Source of the DNA: Plantago major
Lineage: Eukaryota > Streptophyta > Magnoliopsida > Lamiales > Plantaginaceae
Direction of reading: 5' to 3'
DNA length: 64,000 bases
Assembly (NCBI GenBank): GCA_026545765.1
Contig: JAIFAC010000007.1
Location: 496,001-560,000, forward strand
The notes under the pieces were generated by a model. It was not told the origin of the DNA and made no database searches. It saw nothing but the letters and a program-made list of their open reading frames with translations. Below are positions 1-13,705 of this stretch, piece after piece. Position numbers and translations under genes: made by a program. Within the stretch, counting starts at the first letter, position 1; every line of letters starts with the position of its first letter.

Positions 1-3000
1 TGTCCAACAATTTATACATTACATTTTAAACAGAAATATAGTTAGAATTTGATAATAATCTGCACCGAGTATTCTTAGACTTCTTTACTTAAGAGAAAAA
101 GGATCACTCGAGCGAGAGACATAATGCTACTACATATACGTGTTACTATATTTTTGGACTTTTATTTACTGATATTGTTGTATGTAGTCCTAAAAATTAT
201 TCGCAAATTCTACTCTCTTTTTCCTCTCCTCTAACTAAATGATTCCTCGTTGTCGATAATGCTATAATAAATAAATAGTTCAGTTCAAAGGGAAGAACCA
301 AACTTACTTAGTAATTTAACACTTGTGGGTACACGTGTGATTTTTTATAACAAAAGGAATAGAACTGTACTCTCTACCTTTTTCTTTACTTAGTGATTCT
401 TAGTAATAAACTCTATCTAGTGTAAAGTCATTATTCTATAAATTTATTAGGAGTGAACCTAGTTATAATGGATGTTTAGAAACCTGTGTCGGAAAGCACA
501 CCCATTTTAAGATCTTCGTGCTTATAGAGCTAGTTAGAGTAATAAAATACACATGCTTGTAGGTATAACATAGTATCACATCATTCCCTTAGAGTATATA
601 TATATATATATAATTTCATAATACCTAATGGTAGTATTTCCCTTATCAATTGAAAGTGTTCCTTTCACCAGTTTCTACTAGTATTTCATATCAAATGTCA
701 CAGAATAGATTTCCTACTTAAGTTATATAGGTATGGTAAAGGAGTTCCTACACACAATTCTAAATTATGTAATACAGCTTTTAGTACTAAGTACACAAGA
801 GAATCTATTTCTTAGGACAAACAGAGTACCGTAACTACGATGTAAGGGATAGAATAAATCATTTATAGGTTGACCTTTATCTTTATAAACTAAGAATGAG
901 ATTGCATCTTACTTTGATTTGTCTTGGTTCAGTGATGTAAAATAGAAAATTTACCAGCCATGTCTTCTTTAAGTTACACAGTAATGGATACACTCCCTAA
1001 GCTTTCTTCTTAGATACTAAATATTATAAATTACTTACTAAATGCTTTGGTAAATAACAATGCACAACTTATTGAGAATACAAATCTACATTTCCACTAT
1101 ACTTTTTACTATAGAAATATGCATAAAGATAGATACGTTTTTCTAGATAGCAGTAGTCTAGTTATACGCCCGGTTGATGTGTTAAAAAACACACATGTTC
1201 CTATCACAAAGTCCTGTCAAAGAAGAAGCCCCTTTGCCAAATCCTTCCTCGGTATTAGGGATATTCTAGTTGGAGAGTACTTAGAATTTATATTGAATCA
1301 AGGAAGAATAAAGAGCAAGGAGAAATAAGCACATACAGAATCTTATATATGTTAATATAACTAGTACATAAATTAGATGCCCAAGATAGTCCTTACACGC
1401 TTCATTAGTCTATTACAAAAGATGTCAAACCCTTAGATTTCACATTTTATTGAGTTTGACAAGATTAGTACATGAGGTTGTAAGTGACCTAGATTATTAT
1501 AAGATTATTATTATACCCAACCAAATTAGTAGAGAATTTATATGTGTAATATGGTATACTCTTACTAGGATTTATTGGGTGTACCTCTTATCTTGGACTT
1601 AGCTCTTTTTAGAATGTTCATTTATAAGTATTTAACCAACCAAAAGCATGCATATCCCTTAGTATCGTGTGTTAGAAGTTATTTGGGAAGAGTAAAGCCT
1701 TAAGAAAGAGTCCCTTAGAGTTATATTATATTAGTTAGAAGGAGCCACAACTTATCTTATATTATATTTAGTTAGTATACTACAAATGATGAGTTATCCC
1801 TATAAATACCCTTAGTAATGAGTATTACTTGTATGATAACCCAAAGTAGAGTGTGTCTTCCCTTGTTTATCTCTCCTTTCTTCTATAATTCACGTGTCTT
1901 GCACTTACTAAGGAAAAGTAGTATTACCTTTATTTATAATATGAGCTGTACCTTATATCTTGTTCTATGCACTAACCTATATGTTGTATATGTTGTATGT
2001 ATGTAGTATTTACTTGAGTTGTTTTAACCAATTTAGAATTATATGTATGCGATTGAAGTAAAGATGTAAGTATTAAAGCAAAGAGAGATGTCCGTAGTAA
2101 ACCCTAACGGTAGGTATTTTCATATATCCAAAAAAAAGCACTAGGTAAAGTAAAGACCTATTTTATCTAACATGTCTAAGTAAACCAAGTACTAACACAT
2201 TTACGAAACCTACTAGGAAAATAAATAAAGAACAATATAATACATACCTATAAACTCCCTTTATGAATGAACTCTAAGTATACCATCAAAGGAGAGAGCT
2301 TATGCCCTTAATTAACTAATGTTTTTTGTAGATTTATACTCCAGCCAATATCCTATATAATTCCTAACAAAGGTACCTTATGTTTGCATTCCTATATAAA
2401 AGAGATATTCCCCCTCACTCAAGTTCCCTATGCACTTATCTTTGTAACATTACCCTTTTCATTTTGTTAGAAGTCATCTACGGTTAATTTATGTGCTATG
2501 TATGGGATTTCATCTTCTTTTTCATGTTGAGTTATTAGTGGAAGTATGGCTTGCTATAGTATATTATTCTATATAAGGCGTGTACCGAGTAAAACGTTAG
2601 TATGTTTATAGTGAGTACCCTAAAGCTATATAATATCCCTCTCTATTTCTATTAATGAATTGTTCAAACCAACGATGTTCCTAGTTAAAAATAAATGTAT
2701 AATTGTGCTTTCTTCCCTTTTAATTTCAATAGATTTAGTTATAGATTTATATTTACACAATACAACTACAGCAAAGTAATGAGGATATTACAACCATGAG
2801 TGCTTTATAGATAATAGATTAAAGGTACACAACTTAGGATTATACTTAAACACATCTATATTTTATATAGTTCATCTAGAGAGAAACACGAAGTAGTACG
2901 GTGTTAATAAAAGATATTTAATTAGAATATAGTAGACAAGATAGAATATAATACAGAGTTCCTCCCCTATACTAGCATAGATGTGATAATGAAAAGTATA

Positions 3001-5800
3001 TAGTGCCTAACAAAAAACGTATGCCCTTAAAATGAATTTATTAGAGTACTCACCATATTTATTTGAATTTGACAAAGACACAACGAGTCCTTTTTTAGTT
3101 TATACCTATACATAATACATACAAGGCATTACTCATCAATCAAAGCATATCATTTATAATAGAGAGTTAACTTACCTTATTTATGTTTCATGCCTTATAC
3201 TTATACTTACTAGGAAATAATAAATTTAACATTTACAGGTCCTATACTTCTAATACTTATGACTTCCCCTCTATACAAACAAGATAATTCTTTTTCTATA
3301 GCTAAACCAATAAGGACTCTTCCTAAAAATAGTAGTATAGGTTCATTTAGCTTAATCCTATAAAATACCATGATTTTTAACATAGCTTGTATTTATTGTA
3401 ACATCCAGTAAAAAGTACTTTATGGAAAGAACATTGGCTTTGATCTAGTAGACTTTGTTTTCTATACCTTAAGAGTCCATCATGTTCTCTGTATAGTATG
3501 CTAAGTCTTATACACCCTCTACTATATGTACCATTTTTGAATTACCCTTATAGATTTATATTATTTCATTTACACATTATAGCCCATATACTTAACATTT
3601 ATACTTCTAAGGCATTTCTCTTAAAACACTTATATTATCATAACACAAATTAACACTGCCATAATCACGTTTAATAAAAGAGTAGTTAGAACCTAAAAGG
3701 ACTTCACCTAATAAAAGGTTGTCTTGGAAAATAAAATACAAGGTAAGGAAAAGGTGCCCTAAGTAAAATTAGTAAGTAGAAAATGAAGGTGGTACTATAG
3801 CTTACATTATATTGACATAGTTAGCATAGAAGTATCTAGGCAAGAGTGTATATAATCTAGCTTAACACAAATTTGGTTTTTATATAATGGTTTTTTTATT
3901 ATATCTATACAAGGATTAGTAATATACACTAACAACACCATACTTAAAATACATTTTACATAATAAGCTTCTTAGGAATGATCTATCCCTACAGTGTACT
4001 CTTTGCTTAGTATACCCATTAACTCTTTCTACCTTACTTATATTATATTACTTAGTAGTTTCCCTTATAAATTTATTTAGTATTATTAGCTTCCCTCATC
4101 AAAGTTCTAATCTCTATGTCTCACAGCAAAGTAAAGTACTACAACATATCTTAATTTGACAAGGCTTGTATTATAATTTCTAGAAGAAGGGAGAGCAGAA
4201 AATACAACAAAATTGAGATAAGATAATAAAGTCGAAAAGTAAATCAAGTAAGAGTTGGATATTCATTAGAGAGAGAAAACGAGTGAAGACTAATGTCCAA
4301 CAACAGAGAGTATTTTTTCCCCATATAAGCCTGCTTGACTATTAAGGATTATATTTAAATTAAAAAAAAAAGGAATCAAGAGCACAAAGTAATGTTATAA
4401 GGTTAGTAGTTGCAATTATAAAAATAGACTTTGGTGCTACATGCTACCTTAACTTACAATCATGGAACAAAGCATAGAATACTAGTATCTTCCTCCCATC
4501 CCAGGGGGGCATATATAATATGAAAGAACTTAGTCTTCACTCTTTATTATACACATATATTTCATACTTAAATTGGATTAACACGTGCCTTGTACTTAGT
4601 ATAGGATTTTATTGGATATTATATAGATTCTTGCTCAATACACCTCTTTCTTTATAATATACACATGTAGTGAAACCGCTTTAACTTTTCACTCTATTTT
4701 CATTCTACAAATACTTATAACAACCTATACATAATACCTTAGACCTTAGTATATATAATATTTCATCATATATTTACATTTAATTTAAGTACATTTAAGA
4801 ACTACAAGCCCACAAATCAAAGGGAGAAGGTAACATAGTTTGGTAAAGAGAGAGTATATACTCAGTTTCTATACGATAGATAAATATATTTAGGTTCACC
4901 CTATAATTAAGGACAACACTTTGTATTATAATATGATCTTTACTTTTCAATATAAAAAGGAGGCTCTCTAGTAAGAAAGGAAGGATTAAATAAAAACTAT
5001 ATACTATTAAGTGACGAAACCTTCATAAATAAACTCTAGAGTTACTCACTCTTAATTATCTTTTGTGTTAGTATAGAATGACTCTCCTCAAACCCTTCAT
5101 CATGTATACCAAGTAATATTTTACTACCAAGTGTGTATGCTCACAATACTTGTATTTATTATATTCATATTATCAACAATTAAGTTTATAATAGGCTTAG
5201 TAAAGAAAAAGTATATTTCCACGAGTTAAAGTAAAGAGTCCTGTAAAATTATATTAAAGGAAAGAGAAGTGCATAGTATATAGGCTTTGGGTAGAACTCA
5301 TTATAGGTAAAATAATCAAATATAAACTTAGTGTAGTGTCAAAAATAAAGGTGGTTAATAAGGTAACTTCTACTATGTGTAATGCATTAATTATGTGTGT
5401 GCTATACCTACCAAGGAGACAAAGAGAAATGTATATAAAAATGAACTCCAATTAATGGATTGTTTTATAATTAAATACTTAAAATATATTATATGTTAGA
5501 CCACAATAATAAAGTATATGATCCTACCTCTAAACTACTTTCTTTTCTATATGCTCGGGAATAATTATACATGGCTTATACTTGAAATCTTATTCTTCTA
5601 ATAATTTCTATATCTTTACTTATACCAACAATACCAACAACATATAGTAGGAGAGACTCTATATATTCCAAGTGTACTCTTAGTATTATATAAATATAAG
5701 GTAAATGTAATCTAAGAGATGTATATCAACAACATTAACTAGACACAAAGAAAGAAATGCTAACTATATTTTACTTACTAAAAAAGCTAATAAGGGATAA
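1..5800. other. Gene-free type A block (TpA-rich, RIP-like)
   Basis: No coding or RNA gene is supported. TpA steps and the words CTTA, TAAG, TACT and AGTA are very frequent, while CpA, TpG and CpG are scarce. In the sample 1621-1800 I counted by hand about 28 TpA against 19 ApT, and 13 CpA+TpG against 19 ApC+GpT. Such values are conventionally read as a RIP signature. The longest frame here (93 codons, 1047-1328) opens only with TTG and shows no domain. A (TA)9 tract lies at 595-612 and a G6 run near 4504. Nothing else stands out. Confidence 0.6.
595..612. repeat. (TA)9 microsatellite
   Basis: Nine uninterrupted TA units inside type A DNA. It is a simple slippage tract with no sign of function. 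Confidence 0.95.
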
Positions 5801-5890
5801 ACAAGTCCTAAGAAAAAGGTCAAAACACTCGAATTGTACTCTTTCTGTACTGGTCACAAACTAATGAAAATAATACTTATACTGTTCAAT

Positions 5891-5929
5891 CTCGCGAGTC
5901 TACGATTAAATGAACGAGACCCCGTCTCG
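5891..5929. other. GC-rich palindrome pair at a block edge
   Basis: Positions 5891-5898 read CTCGCGAG, a perfect 8-bp palindrome. Positions 5915-5920 (CGAGAC) and 5924-5929 (GTCTCG) form a perfect 6-bp stem around a CCC loop. Both are unusually GC-rich for this window and sit just inside the left boundary of a type B block. No T-run follows, so this is not a typical intrinsic terminator. Confidence 0.6.
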
Positions 5930-8664
5930 GCTGGAAGTAATAATTCTTTTTACGTACGAAACTTGTTAAAATTTTGTACTGGCTAAACATATGCACAATA
6001 TACCCTGAACAATCTTCTTAGATCTAAGAAAACTAGACTATAACCAAGATAACCTAATTCTAGTCTTAGACCCCAATTCTTCTTTAAGAGAAGTACCTAT
6101 TAAGTACATACTATATTCTCTCTTTTTTTTATAGTTGCTTTTTTTTTTTGTTCATAACTTGAACTTGTTAAGCTTAAGAATAGAGAAACGTGAATTCGGG
6201 ATCATACAAAAGTGCACTTAAAAACAGCAGTTTACTTGGCAATAGTTACTTCGGAGACTCGTTTGAAGGAATATCACAAGATTCAGTGGATAGTTAACTT
6301 GTGGAGAAGGATAAAAAAGAGTTCTGCCTCCTAGTGCAATTCTATATAGGACGTCTTTAAGACCAGACTTAAAAAGATTCCTCAACTGGAGTACCCTTAA
6401 CACAAAATAACAAAATGACTCTTGGGGTGAACCAACATGGTTCTAGAAAGAAATGTATAGCCTATAACTATATATTATATATATATATAAAGTCCAGGAC
6501 AAGATAACTTATTAATGCAAGCTCTTTCTAAAAAAAATAAAGAAGCAATCTGTGTATAGATCTAAAAGAGGTATCTTATACTACGAACGAATGAGTCTGC
6601 AATCGCCTTATAATTAAAATAGTCTTGACTACTTGACTAGATATGTGAACAAAATCTTTTCCTTTACTTGAGTTAAGATAAAGTACTGCCGACAAGAGGA
6701 AATGATGAAAGGTAACAACACTAAGATCCCCTTACCAAGAGGAGTCTCAAACAAAATGCTGCCAATGGCGCATTATAAATTTCTAGGGCAGTGATTTCAA
6801 TGTCGATTTCACGCTATATTTTATGACTATATCTTGTTGGAAGACTCCAGAGAACCCTTAATCTTAATGTAGGATGTGTGATATCTACGCGATCCTTAAT
6901 CAATTAACGACAACTACTGTTTGATCTCTTCCCAGCCTCTTCTTATAAAGGAAACAATGTCTCTTTCTTTATCCTTATCATTAAGAAATCACTAGAATAC
7001 ACATTATGAGCTAACAAACAAGGAGTCTTTTGCCACACAAATCAAATAATTCTATTAATTAATTCGTGATAACCAAAAAGCTTGAGTCCTTACTACTTCA
7101 TCTATATAGGTACAAATAGAGTCTTCCCACTCAAAGTAAAGGGTCCTAGGTGTCACTCTTTGTTCAAGGTACTTACTATATTACTAGGATTCTGTCTTTA
7201 CAAGCTTTAGTAATAAGAAAAGATTTAATAAAGAAACTTCCAATTGTCAGTTAGAATTTAATTATCTAGGTAGGATATAGGTAGGCTGAAAGAATTTTTC
7301 CACTTATTATCTTTTAGGTTTCCTCTCTCTTTTATATCTTTCTTTGTGAAGTTCCTAGGATAATCAGAAAAGAAATATCAATAACGTTTGCCCCTTAGTT
7401 TATTTATTGTATTGGGAGAAATACCTGCCGTATAAATAAATTTCCTTTAAATGCTATTTACGACATATAAAATAACAGCGTATTCCTTATAACCAAACAG
7501 TTCTTTAACTTAGTAGTATTAGTAGTAGATATGGAAAAAATTTCATAACCCGCACATTTCGCGTGTTTTTTATACAAAAACAGAATGGACTTGTTTCTCT
7601 CTATTGAAAGTTTACATCATAATTAGTTAATTTTTTATATCTACCAAGCTCCGCTTCATTTTGTTTTGAGTGTCTTTCCAGGATACTTCCTTTATAGCAG
7701 AGTCGCAGAAAGAAGAGAATTGGGTGGGCGCCCTTTAATTGTGTTATATTAATAAGTGTTTGCCGACCAAAGCCAAAGTGTTGTACTCTTCCCTTTTATT
7801 CTTGCTTGCTCCGTTTTTGGTTATTGGGAAATGTATAGGAAGGGTCTTATGCCATCAAAAGTATCAGATCAATGTTTCATCACAAGCTAAGTCAAAATAT
7901 AATGGAAAAAATAATTTATGGTCTATCTAATCTTGGGTTTAGCTTCTTCTTTCGCACAAGTTAGAAATGTTTTGTACCTTTTTTTATTTAAGTCAGTTAA
8001 CAAGCAACTCCTCTAATAAATTCTTAGCCATTTTTTTATAGGCCACTAGGGATGGTTCACTTTATATAAGTTACTAATAACGGCACGCACATTCTAGTCT
8101 ATATCTTAAGTATTCCCACAAAAATGAAAAATCCGTGCCAATCAATCCTGACTCTAATTACAATATAAAAAAAGAGGGTTATCAGAAAGAGTGCCCACTT
8201 TAAAAGAGTCTACGAGAGTCTATTTCATTGATATAATCGAGAGTAACAAAAAGAACTTTGCCATTTCTTTCTGGTTTTAAAAAAGGATCCTTTATTATTT
8301 ACAATTGAGGAGGCAGCACTATATGAATTAGTACCGAACCAAATCGAGCAAACAACATAAGAATGCCCTTATACCTATATTTCTTTTATCGGTTTATAAT
8401 ATATTCTATATATACTCGAAAAATTCCTGCTCCTGTCCACTTATGTTGGCTAATAATTCAATACTAGCTGCAAGTAATAATCTTCGACTTGTACATCGAA
8501 TACTTGTTTAATTCGTGGTCTTCTTGTTACAGTGTTCTTTATATTTATTTTTAGTGTCTCTAGTAACAGAATGTTAATGCACAAGAAACGTAGGTAGTAG
8601 TAGTCCACAGTCATTGATTATGTACTATGCTAACTTATTTATTATGTGGGCAGAAGGCCTCTTT

Positions 8665-8684
8665 TTAAAGAATGTTAAAGAATG
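8665..8684. repeat. 10-bp perfect tandem duplication
   Basis: The unit TTAAAGAATG occurs twice head to tail with no mismatch. Confidence 0.95.
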
Positions 8685-9471
8685 CCTTAATCATAGGGCA
8701 AACAAATTATGTCACATTCTAAATTATGTTTATTACTTAATTGCGAACCAAGTCAAATATAGAGAAAAGTAATCTGTGCTTTATGCTGCTAGCTACAAAG
8801 GTACTTTTTCGGCATTTAGAGGATATAAGTCAATTTATGTCTGATTCTGTATACTTTTATCCTTAAGTTACAAGCCAAGAAAAAACAAATTTTGGTAATT
8901 TATAGTGATTTGTTGTTATAGTATCCCTTGCTCCCAATTCTTCTGCCTCAACCGATTTAACTTAATCTCTAATATTATTTTTAGAAAAAATGATGAAAGA
9001 ACACATTTTAGAACTTCATTTGGTATAAAAGCTACTCATTATATTATTTAGTACTGAGGAAGGAAACAGCAAAAGATAATACGGGTGTTGTATGTCAGTA
9101 TTTGTTTATTTTTGTCTAAATATTTCCAAGGTATGTCAGTGAGAACTTTCCTTTTGCAAGCGTGAATCAACTAAATATGAAAAATCATAATAAATATTAA
9201 GTATTAATAAATTAACCTTGGGTAACTGAAGGGAACAGTCTTAAAATATAGATGTGTTGTACTATATAAGAAGAACTTCTTTGGGTTATAATTCATCCAG
9301 CAATAGTACAGGCAAGAAGGTGTAGGAAAGATCAAAGACATTGTAGACATCTTATCCTTTTCCTCGAGTAAGAACAGATTGAATAGAATCTACTACGGCA
9401 TAGTATATATACATGCCACCAGCACTACCTTATTTTTTAGCATTGCCCGTTTTTATACATAAAATATACTC

Positions 9472-9491
9472 ATTACCTAGAATTACCTAGA
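9472..9491. repeat. 10-bp perfect tandem duplication
   Basis: The unit ATTACCTAGA is present twice in direct tandem. Confidence 0.95.
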
Positions 9492-11868
9492 TAGAATTAA
9501 AGTGTATAATTACCAAATAGATATCTTCTACTAGCTAGCACCATTATAAAGTAAGTACATTATGCCTGCTATAGATTAAGTCACTAAACTATCCATGTAA
9601 TATTCATAAAGATCTCTATAAAATACTACCTCCTTTTGAAGCTAAGTACTTTATTCCGTAAGAAACAAGTTTACACAAAGTATTGAGCCTCAAAATAAAA
9701 ATGTAGAAGGTAGTAAAGAAGCAGAAAAACTACTAGGAAGCGGCATAGTTTATGGTCCTTATGCCTTTGTTTTTCGTGATGCATTCATTAAACTTATTTA
9801 TTATAAGTTGTTATATACAGATTAGTATGTACTACCGCTTTGATCGACACAATATCAATATATTTTGAATGATAATTTCTAGCACAATACACATATAGTA
9901 TAGAGTCTGGCATACATTTAACGTGTCTCTTTCTACAATATAAAATGTACGAATAATTATACTCATTTACATAAGTAGTACTCCTCATTGATTGTGTTTC
10001 TAGACTTGAAATGTAGTAAAGTAAGGAACTGAAAGAATTCCTATTACATTCCTATATTCTATTTTATATTCTATATTAATTCTTAATCGAAGATCACAAG
10101 TTAAACTAAGTTACTAAGGTAAAATCACCCAAATAAATGACATATTTAAGTACAATTAAGGCATCCCCGTAGAAAAATTTAAATGATTAAAAAAAATGCA
10201 AAATAAATAAAGGGAATATACTAAAAAAAGACATAATTTGCTATAGTTTGACTCACAGCTTTGGTTTGTAAATGTATAAAATAATATATAATATTCTATA
10301 CCCTCTATACCCACAAAGTGTTTCTACGTAAAGTTAACGTGGAGGTTTTGGATTTGGAAGTGCTCTTATAAAATACTATGATTTGACAAACAACAAAGAC
10401 TAGAAAGAAACTTCGGTTAATTTTGGTTAAAGTTGTTCATACTTAGTAGAAGCACTTTACTTAGGGAATATAATTTTTAGCTTTATAACACGACGGCGTA
10501 CAATCAATATACACAACATAGATTATAGTTCTCCCTTTTTAGCCACACAAGTGAGGTTTTTATCCTCTTTCTATTCTCATTACCAAAGCACTTAGTATTT
10601 TATATAATTTCTAACAACTTAGCTTAATACTTAATCTCAACTATAATCCCTTATACACGCACAATAGTTTTTTAGTAAGGAGTGAACCAAAAACCAAGAT
10701 TTATTTATCATTTTTAATTACTACTTCATAAGTACTGTACTATTAGAGAGAATGCCTTATACTATTCATTATATTATATATAAACAATTTTTCATTGCTT
10801 AGGAAGGTAGAGATTTTACAACTATATTCTATATGTTAGAGATAAAGGGTTTAGAAAATAATATAGATAGGGCAACATGTAGTCAATTAGTTTTTGTTAT
10901 TGCAAAAGAGATCTGGTGATAGATGAGCCCAACATTTTTTGTATAGAGAATATGTTCCTTATATAGGGTAAGAATATAAGCATAGATAAAAGAATCCCTT
11001 TCATGTTTAGTTTTTCGCGACAACCCCCCCTTACTTAGTATTAGAATTTGAAAACCTATTATAAATACTACCATACCATAGCGTGACTTGGATTTGACAA
11101 ATATTATATAATACAACAGAGTCCTTCCTAAACTAAAGATGCTAGATAATGAGATGTAGAAAACCAAAATATTTTTTATAGTAATCAAAGAAGTTAAGTA
11201 TACAAAAGTAATTAGCAGCTTATAGACTTTAATATAAATTTAACACAGATTGATAATAATTTATAGCAAAAGAAACATTTCCCAAAGTAGATAACATATA
11301 TTCTCTTTTTCTAACACTAATAAAATAAATATACTCCTTAAAGACAAATTCTACTTTGGAAATATAAATGGTGTGTTGTTTAGAGGGAATTTTGGTATTT
11401 AAGGAATATTATATATATATAACGTGAACTAGTAATAAACCTTGGCTTTTGGAATTCTTGTAAGTGTATACTCTAAAATGTAGTTCTTTAACAATAATAG
11501 AGAGAATGTAAGGGAAAGTGTTTAGAATTACCCAATATCATAAGTGAAATGTTTACTCCATAGAATAGAGGTGTTTTTAGCTATATTTATAAGTTTGGAA
11601 CATCAGGGCTCTTTTTTAGTAGCAGTGTCTCGCATATTTATAATGCTTGGGTAAGAAGAATTTAGCACGACTTAATAAGGGACCTATTATATTATTTATT
11701 ATATAGTAAAAAAGAATATAGAGGTTAGTTACTTGATAATTTTGTATATTCATTCAATAATGACTCATACTTAGTTAGCTATTATAAGGTGTACATTTCT
11801 CAGCTCACATTATATTCAATATATTTACTAGTATGTAATTAAGTACTTTTCTTTGCTCTTAGTATTGT

Positions 11869-11890
11869 TATATATATATATATATATATA
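11869..11890. repeat. (TA)11 microsatellite
   Basis: Eleven uninterrupted TA units, one of the two longest dinucleotide tracts in the window. Confidence 0.95.
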
Positions 11891-12681
11891 GTTTAGGGAG
11901 AGACTACTAAGATACCTTAAATGATAGAAGCGTGTGCCTACCTTGTGATTTATTTATGACTGTACTTACCTAGGATTAGTTTGAAATCACTTATATTATA
12001 ATATTGTTGGGTCAAACATGTTTTTTAGAATATTCTTTCCTTATGTGAAAAATCTCATATCTTTTAAGGGTTGTGTTAGTAAAGTAAATAGAAGATATAG
12101 TGTCGAGTATATCTACAACTTATTTTTATAAGTACTGTATGTATAACATAGGTTTTGTATAAATTATTTATTGGTTCATTATTAGTGTACTTAATGTAAC
12201 CAAAGTTTATTGGCTTTCGCCTTCTTCTTAGTTATTATAGTAGTTGTCTTTCTTAGTAGTGTATTTTAGTATATTAAAGAGTTTAGTGAGTAAGTTAAGT
12301 TTTCGTACTGAATTGTATAGCTTTTCTATCCCCTCATTTGTTTTTAAATATAGAATTGTATCTCGCGCACCTCATTCTTTTATAATTTTTCTTATGTAGG
12401 CTTCTACCAAATTTCTTTACTTCTAATAATGTTCATTCCGCCCCTTCCTTATCATATTTATATGGTATTTATATTTATATTGTACAGTTAACATTTCTCT
12501 TTGTGATCTATGTACAATTAGGGGTATATAATAAAAAATGTAAAAAAAAAAAGATACCCAAAACTATATATCCTCCCTTTAGGTATAAATATAATAAAAT
12601 AGAACCTAATACAAAATTATAGAAGTACGTAGACAAGACACAATGCTAAATAAAAAATAGAAAATCCTATGATTGATGCCA

Positions 12682-12704
12682 AACTTCCCATGCGGGAACT
12701 TCCC
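12682..12704. repeat. GC-rich direct plus inverted short repeat
   Basis: AACTTCCC occurs at 12682-12689 and 12697-12704. The GGGAA between them (12694-12698) can pair with the TTCCC of either copy, so two alternative 5-bp hairpins are possible. It lies close to the left edge of a type B block, like the palindromes near 5900. Confidence 0.6.
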
Positions 12705-13670
12705 GAGCAAGAACCTAACATACATTTAATACAATTACAATAATTAAGAAATAGAACCTACAGCACTAAAACTAAAAAGATTGGATCTACATACATTACA
12801 TATTAGACACAGTAACTGGAACATCATATAATAAACTTTAAATGTAAATTGACAAAACTTTGACTTCAGGGAAGAAAGCGAATTAATCTATAAAAGAAGG
12901 GTTCTCGAGAGTTCTTCCTTTATTCTATATTATACTATATTATATTTATTGTCTCTTCCATGGACAAGAAATTATATATCTTCTAAATCTTCTCCCTTTT
13001 CTTTGTATTCTACTAAAAATGGGGGTACTACAAAAAGTCCCACAAAGAAAAAATGTAAAGAACTCAAAGCTCCATCAAGTTTGGCTCAAAAAAGATTCTA
13101 AATATAGAAGAAATATAAGCAGTCCCTTAGTTTTTTTTTGTTTGATAGAATAGTGAAATACTCATTCTTCACTCCGTGTATAGCGAATACATATTTTGCT
13201 TGTCCTTTTTCTCCCAATGAAATTCCAAATGCTGTAGGTTTATGTTATTTCGTTTATACACTAATTGCTTTGCTTACACTTTTATGGATTTATCTTTTAT
13301 TTATTTATGTTCTCAGATCCAACTACTATACTATACTTTATAAGACTTAACTGCGGAAGAAAAAAATATTTAAACAAAAAATAAAGAGCTTCCTTAATCA
13401 ATTCTCTTATTCTTAATAGAACAAGTTTTCTTTTCCATCATAAAAATGAGTTAACTGCTATATAATTTTTAGCAGTAGGCTGCACTAGAAATTGATCCCG
13501 TATAGAAGTAAACGTAAACCACACTTAACCAAAGAAAATGACTTCTTCCATTCTACTTTATAGCGATACTAGTACACACTAATACGAGAGATACTACGAT
13601 TTGGACAAACAACTCAAAATAAAAGGATAATGCGGAAAGAGCTAATGCCAGAAAATGTTTCTCTTACAAA

Positions 13671-13705
13671 TTAAATTGGTAAGTTTAAATTGGTAAGTTT
13701 AAATT
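13671..13705. repeat. 14-bp tandem duplication, 2.5 copies
   Basis: A perfect period of 14 bases (unit AAATTGGTAAGTTT) extends over 35 bases. It is the longest short-period duplication I found outside the microsatellites. Confidence 0.95.

Larger units (their letters stand above)
5801..9400. other. Gene-free type B block
   Basis: Near 5820 the sequence changes character: CTTA/TAAG words thin out and CpG, TTCTT and GAAGA words increase. In the sample 8281-8460 I counted about 23 TpA against 25 ApT, and 15 CpA+TpG against 13 ApC+GpT, so there is no RIP-like skew. No frame looks coding and no RNA gene was seen. The left edge carries a cluster of GC-rich palindromes (5891-5929). An 11-base T run lies at 6139-6149 and a 10-bp tandem duplication at 8665. 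Confidence 0.55.
9401..12640. other. Gene-free type A block
   Basis: TpA-rich sequence with dense CTTA/TAAG words returns at about 9400. The longest open frame of the whole window lies here (minus strand, 10883-11188, 101 codons), but it starts with TTG and shows no recognisable domain. Other contents are a 10-bp tandem duplication (9472-9491), a run of seven C (11024-11030), a (TA)11 tract (11869-11890) and an 11-base A run (12542-12552). No gene is supported. Confidence 0.55.

Noticed and set aside
10883..11188. Minus-strand frame of 101 codons, the longest in the window
   Set aside because: It opens only with TTG, has no domain or motif, and its length is the chance maximum expected for this composition.
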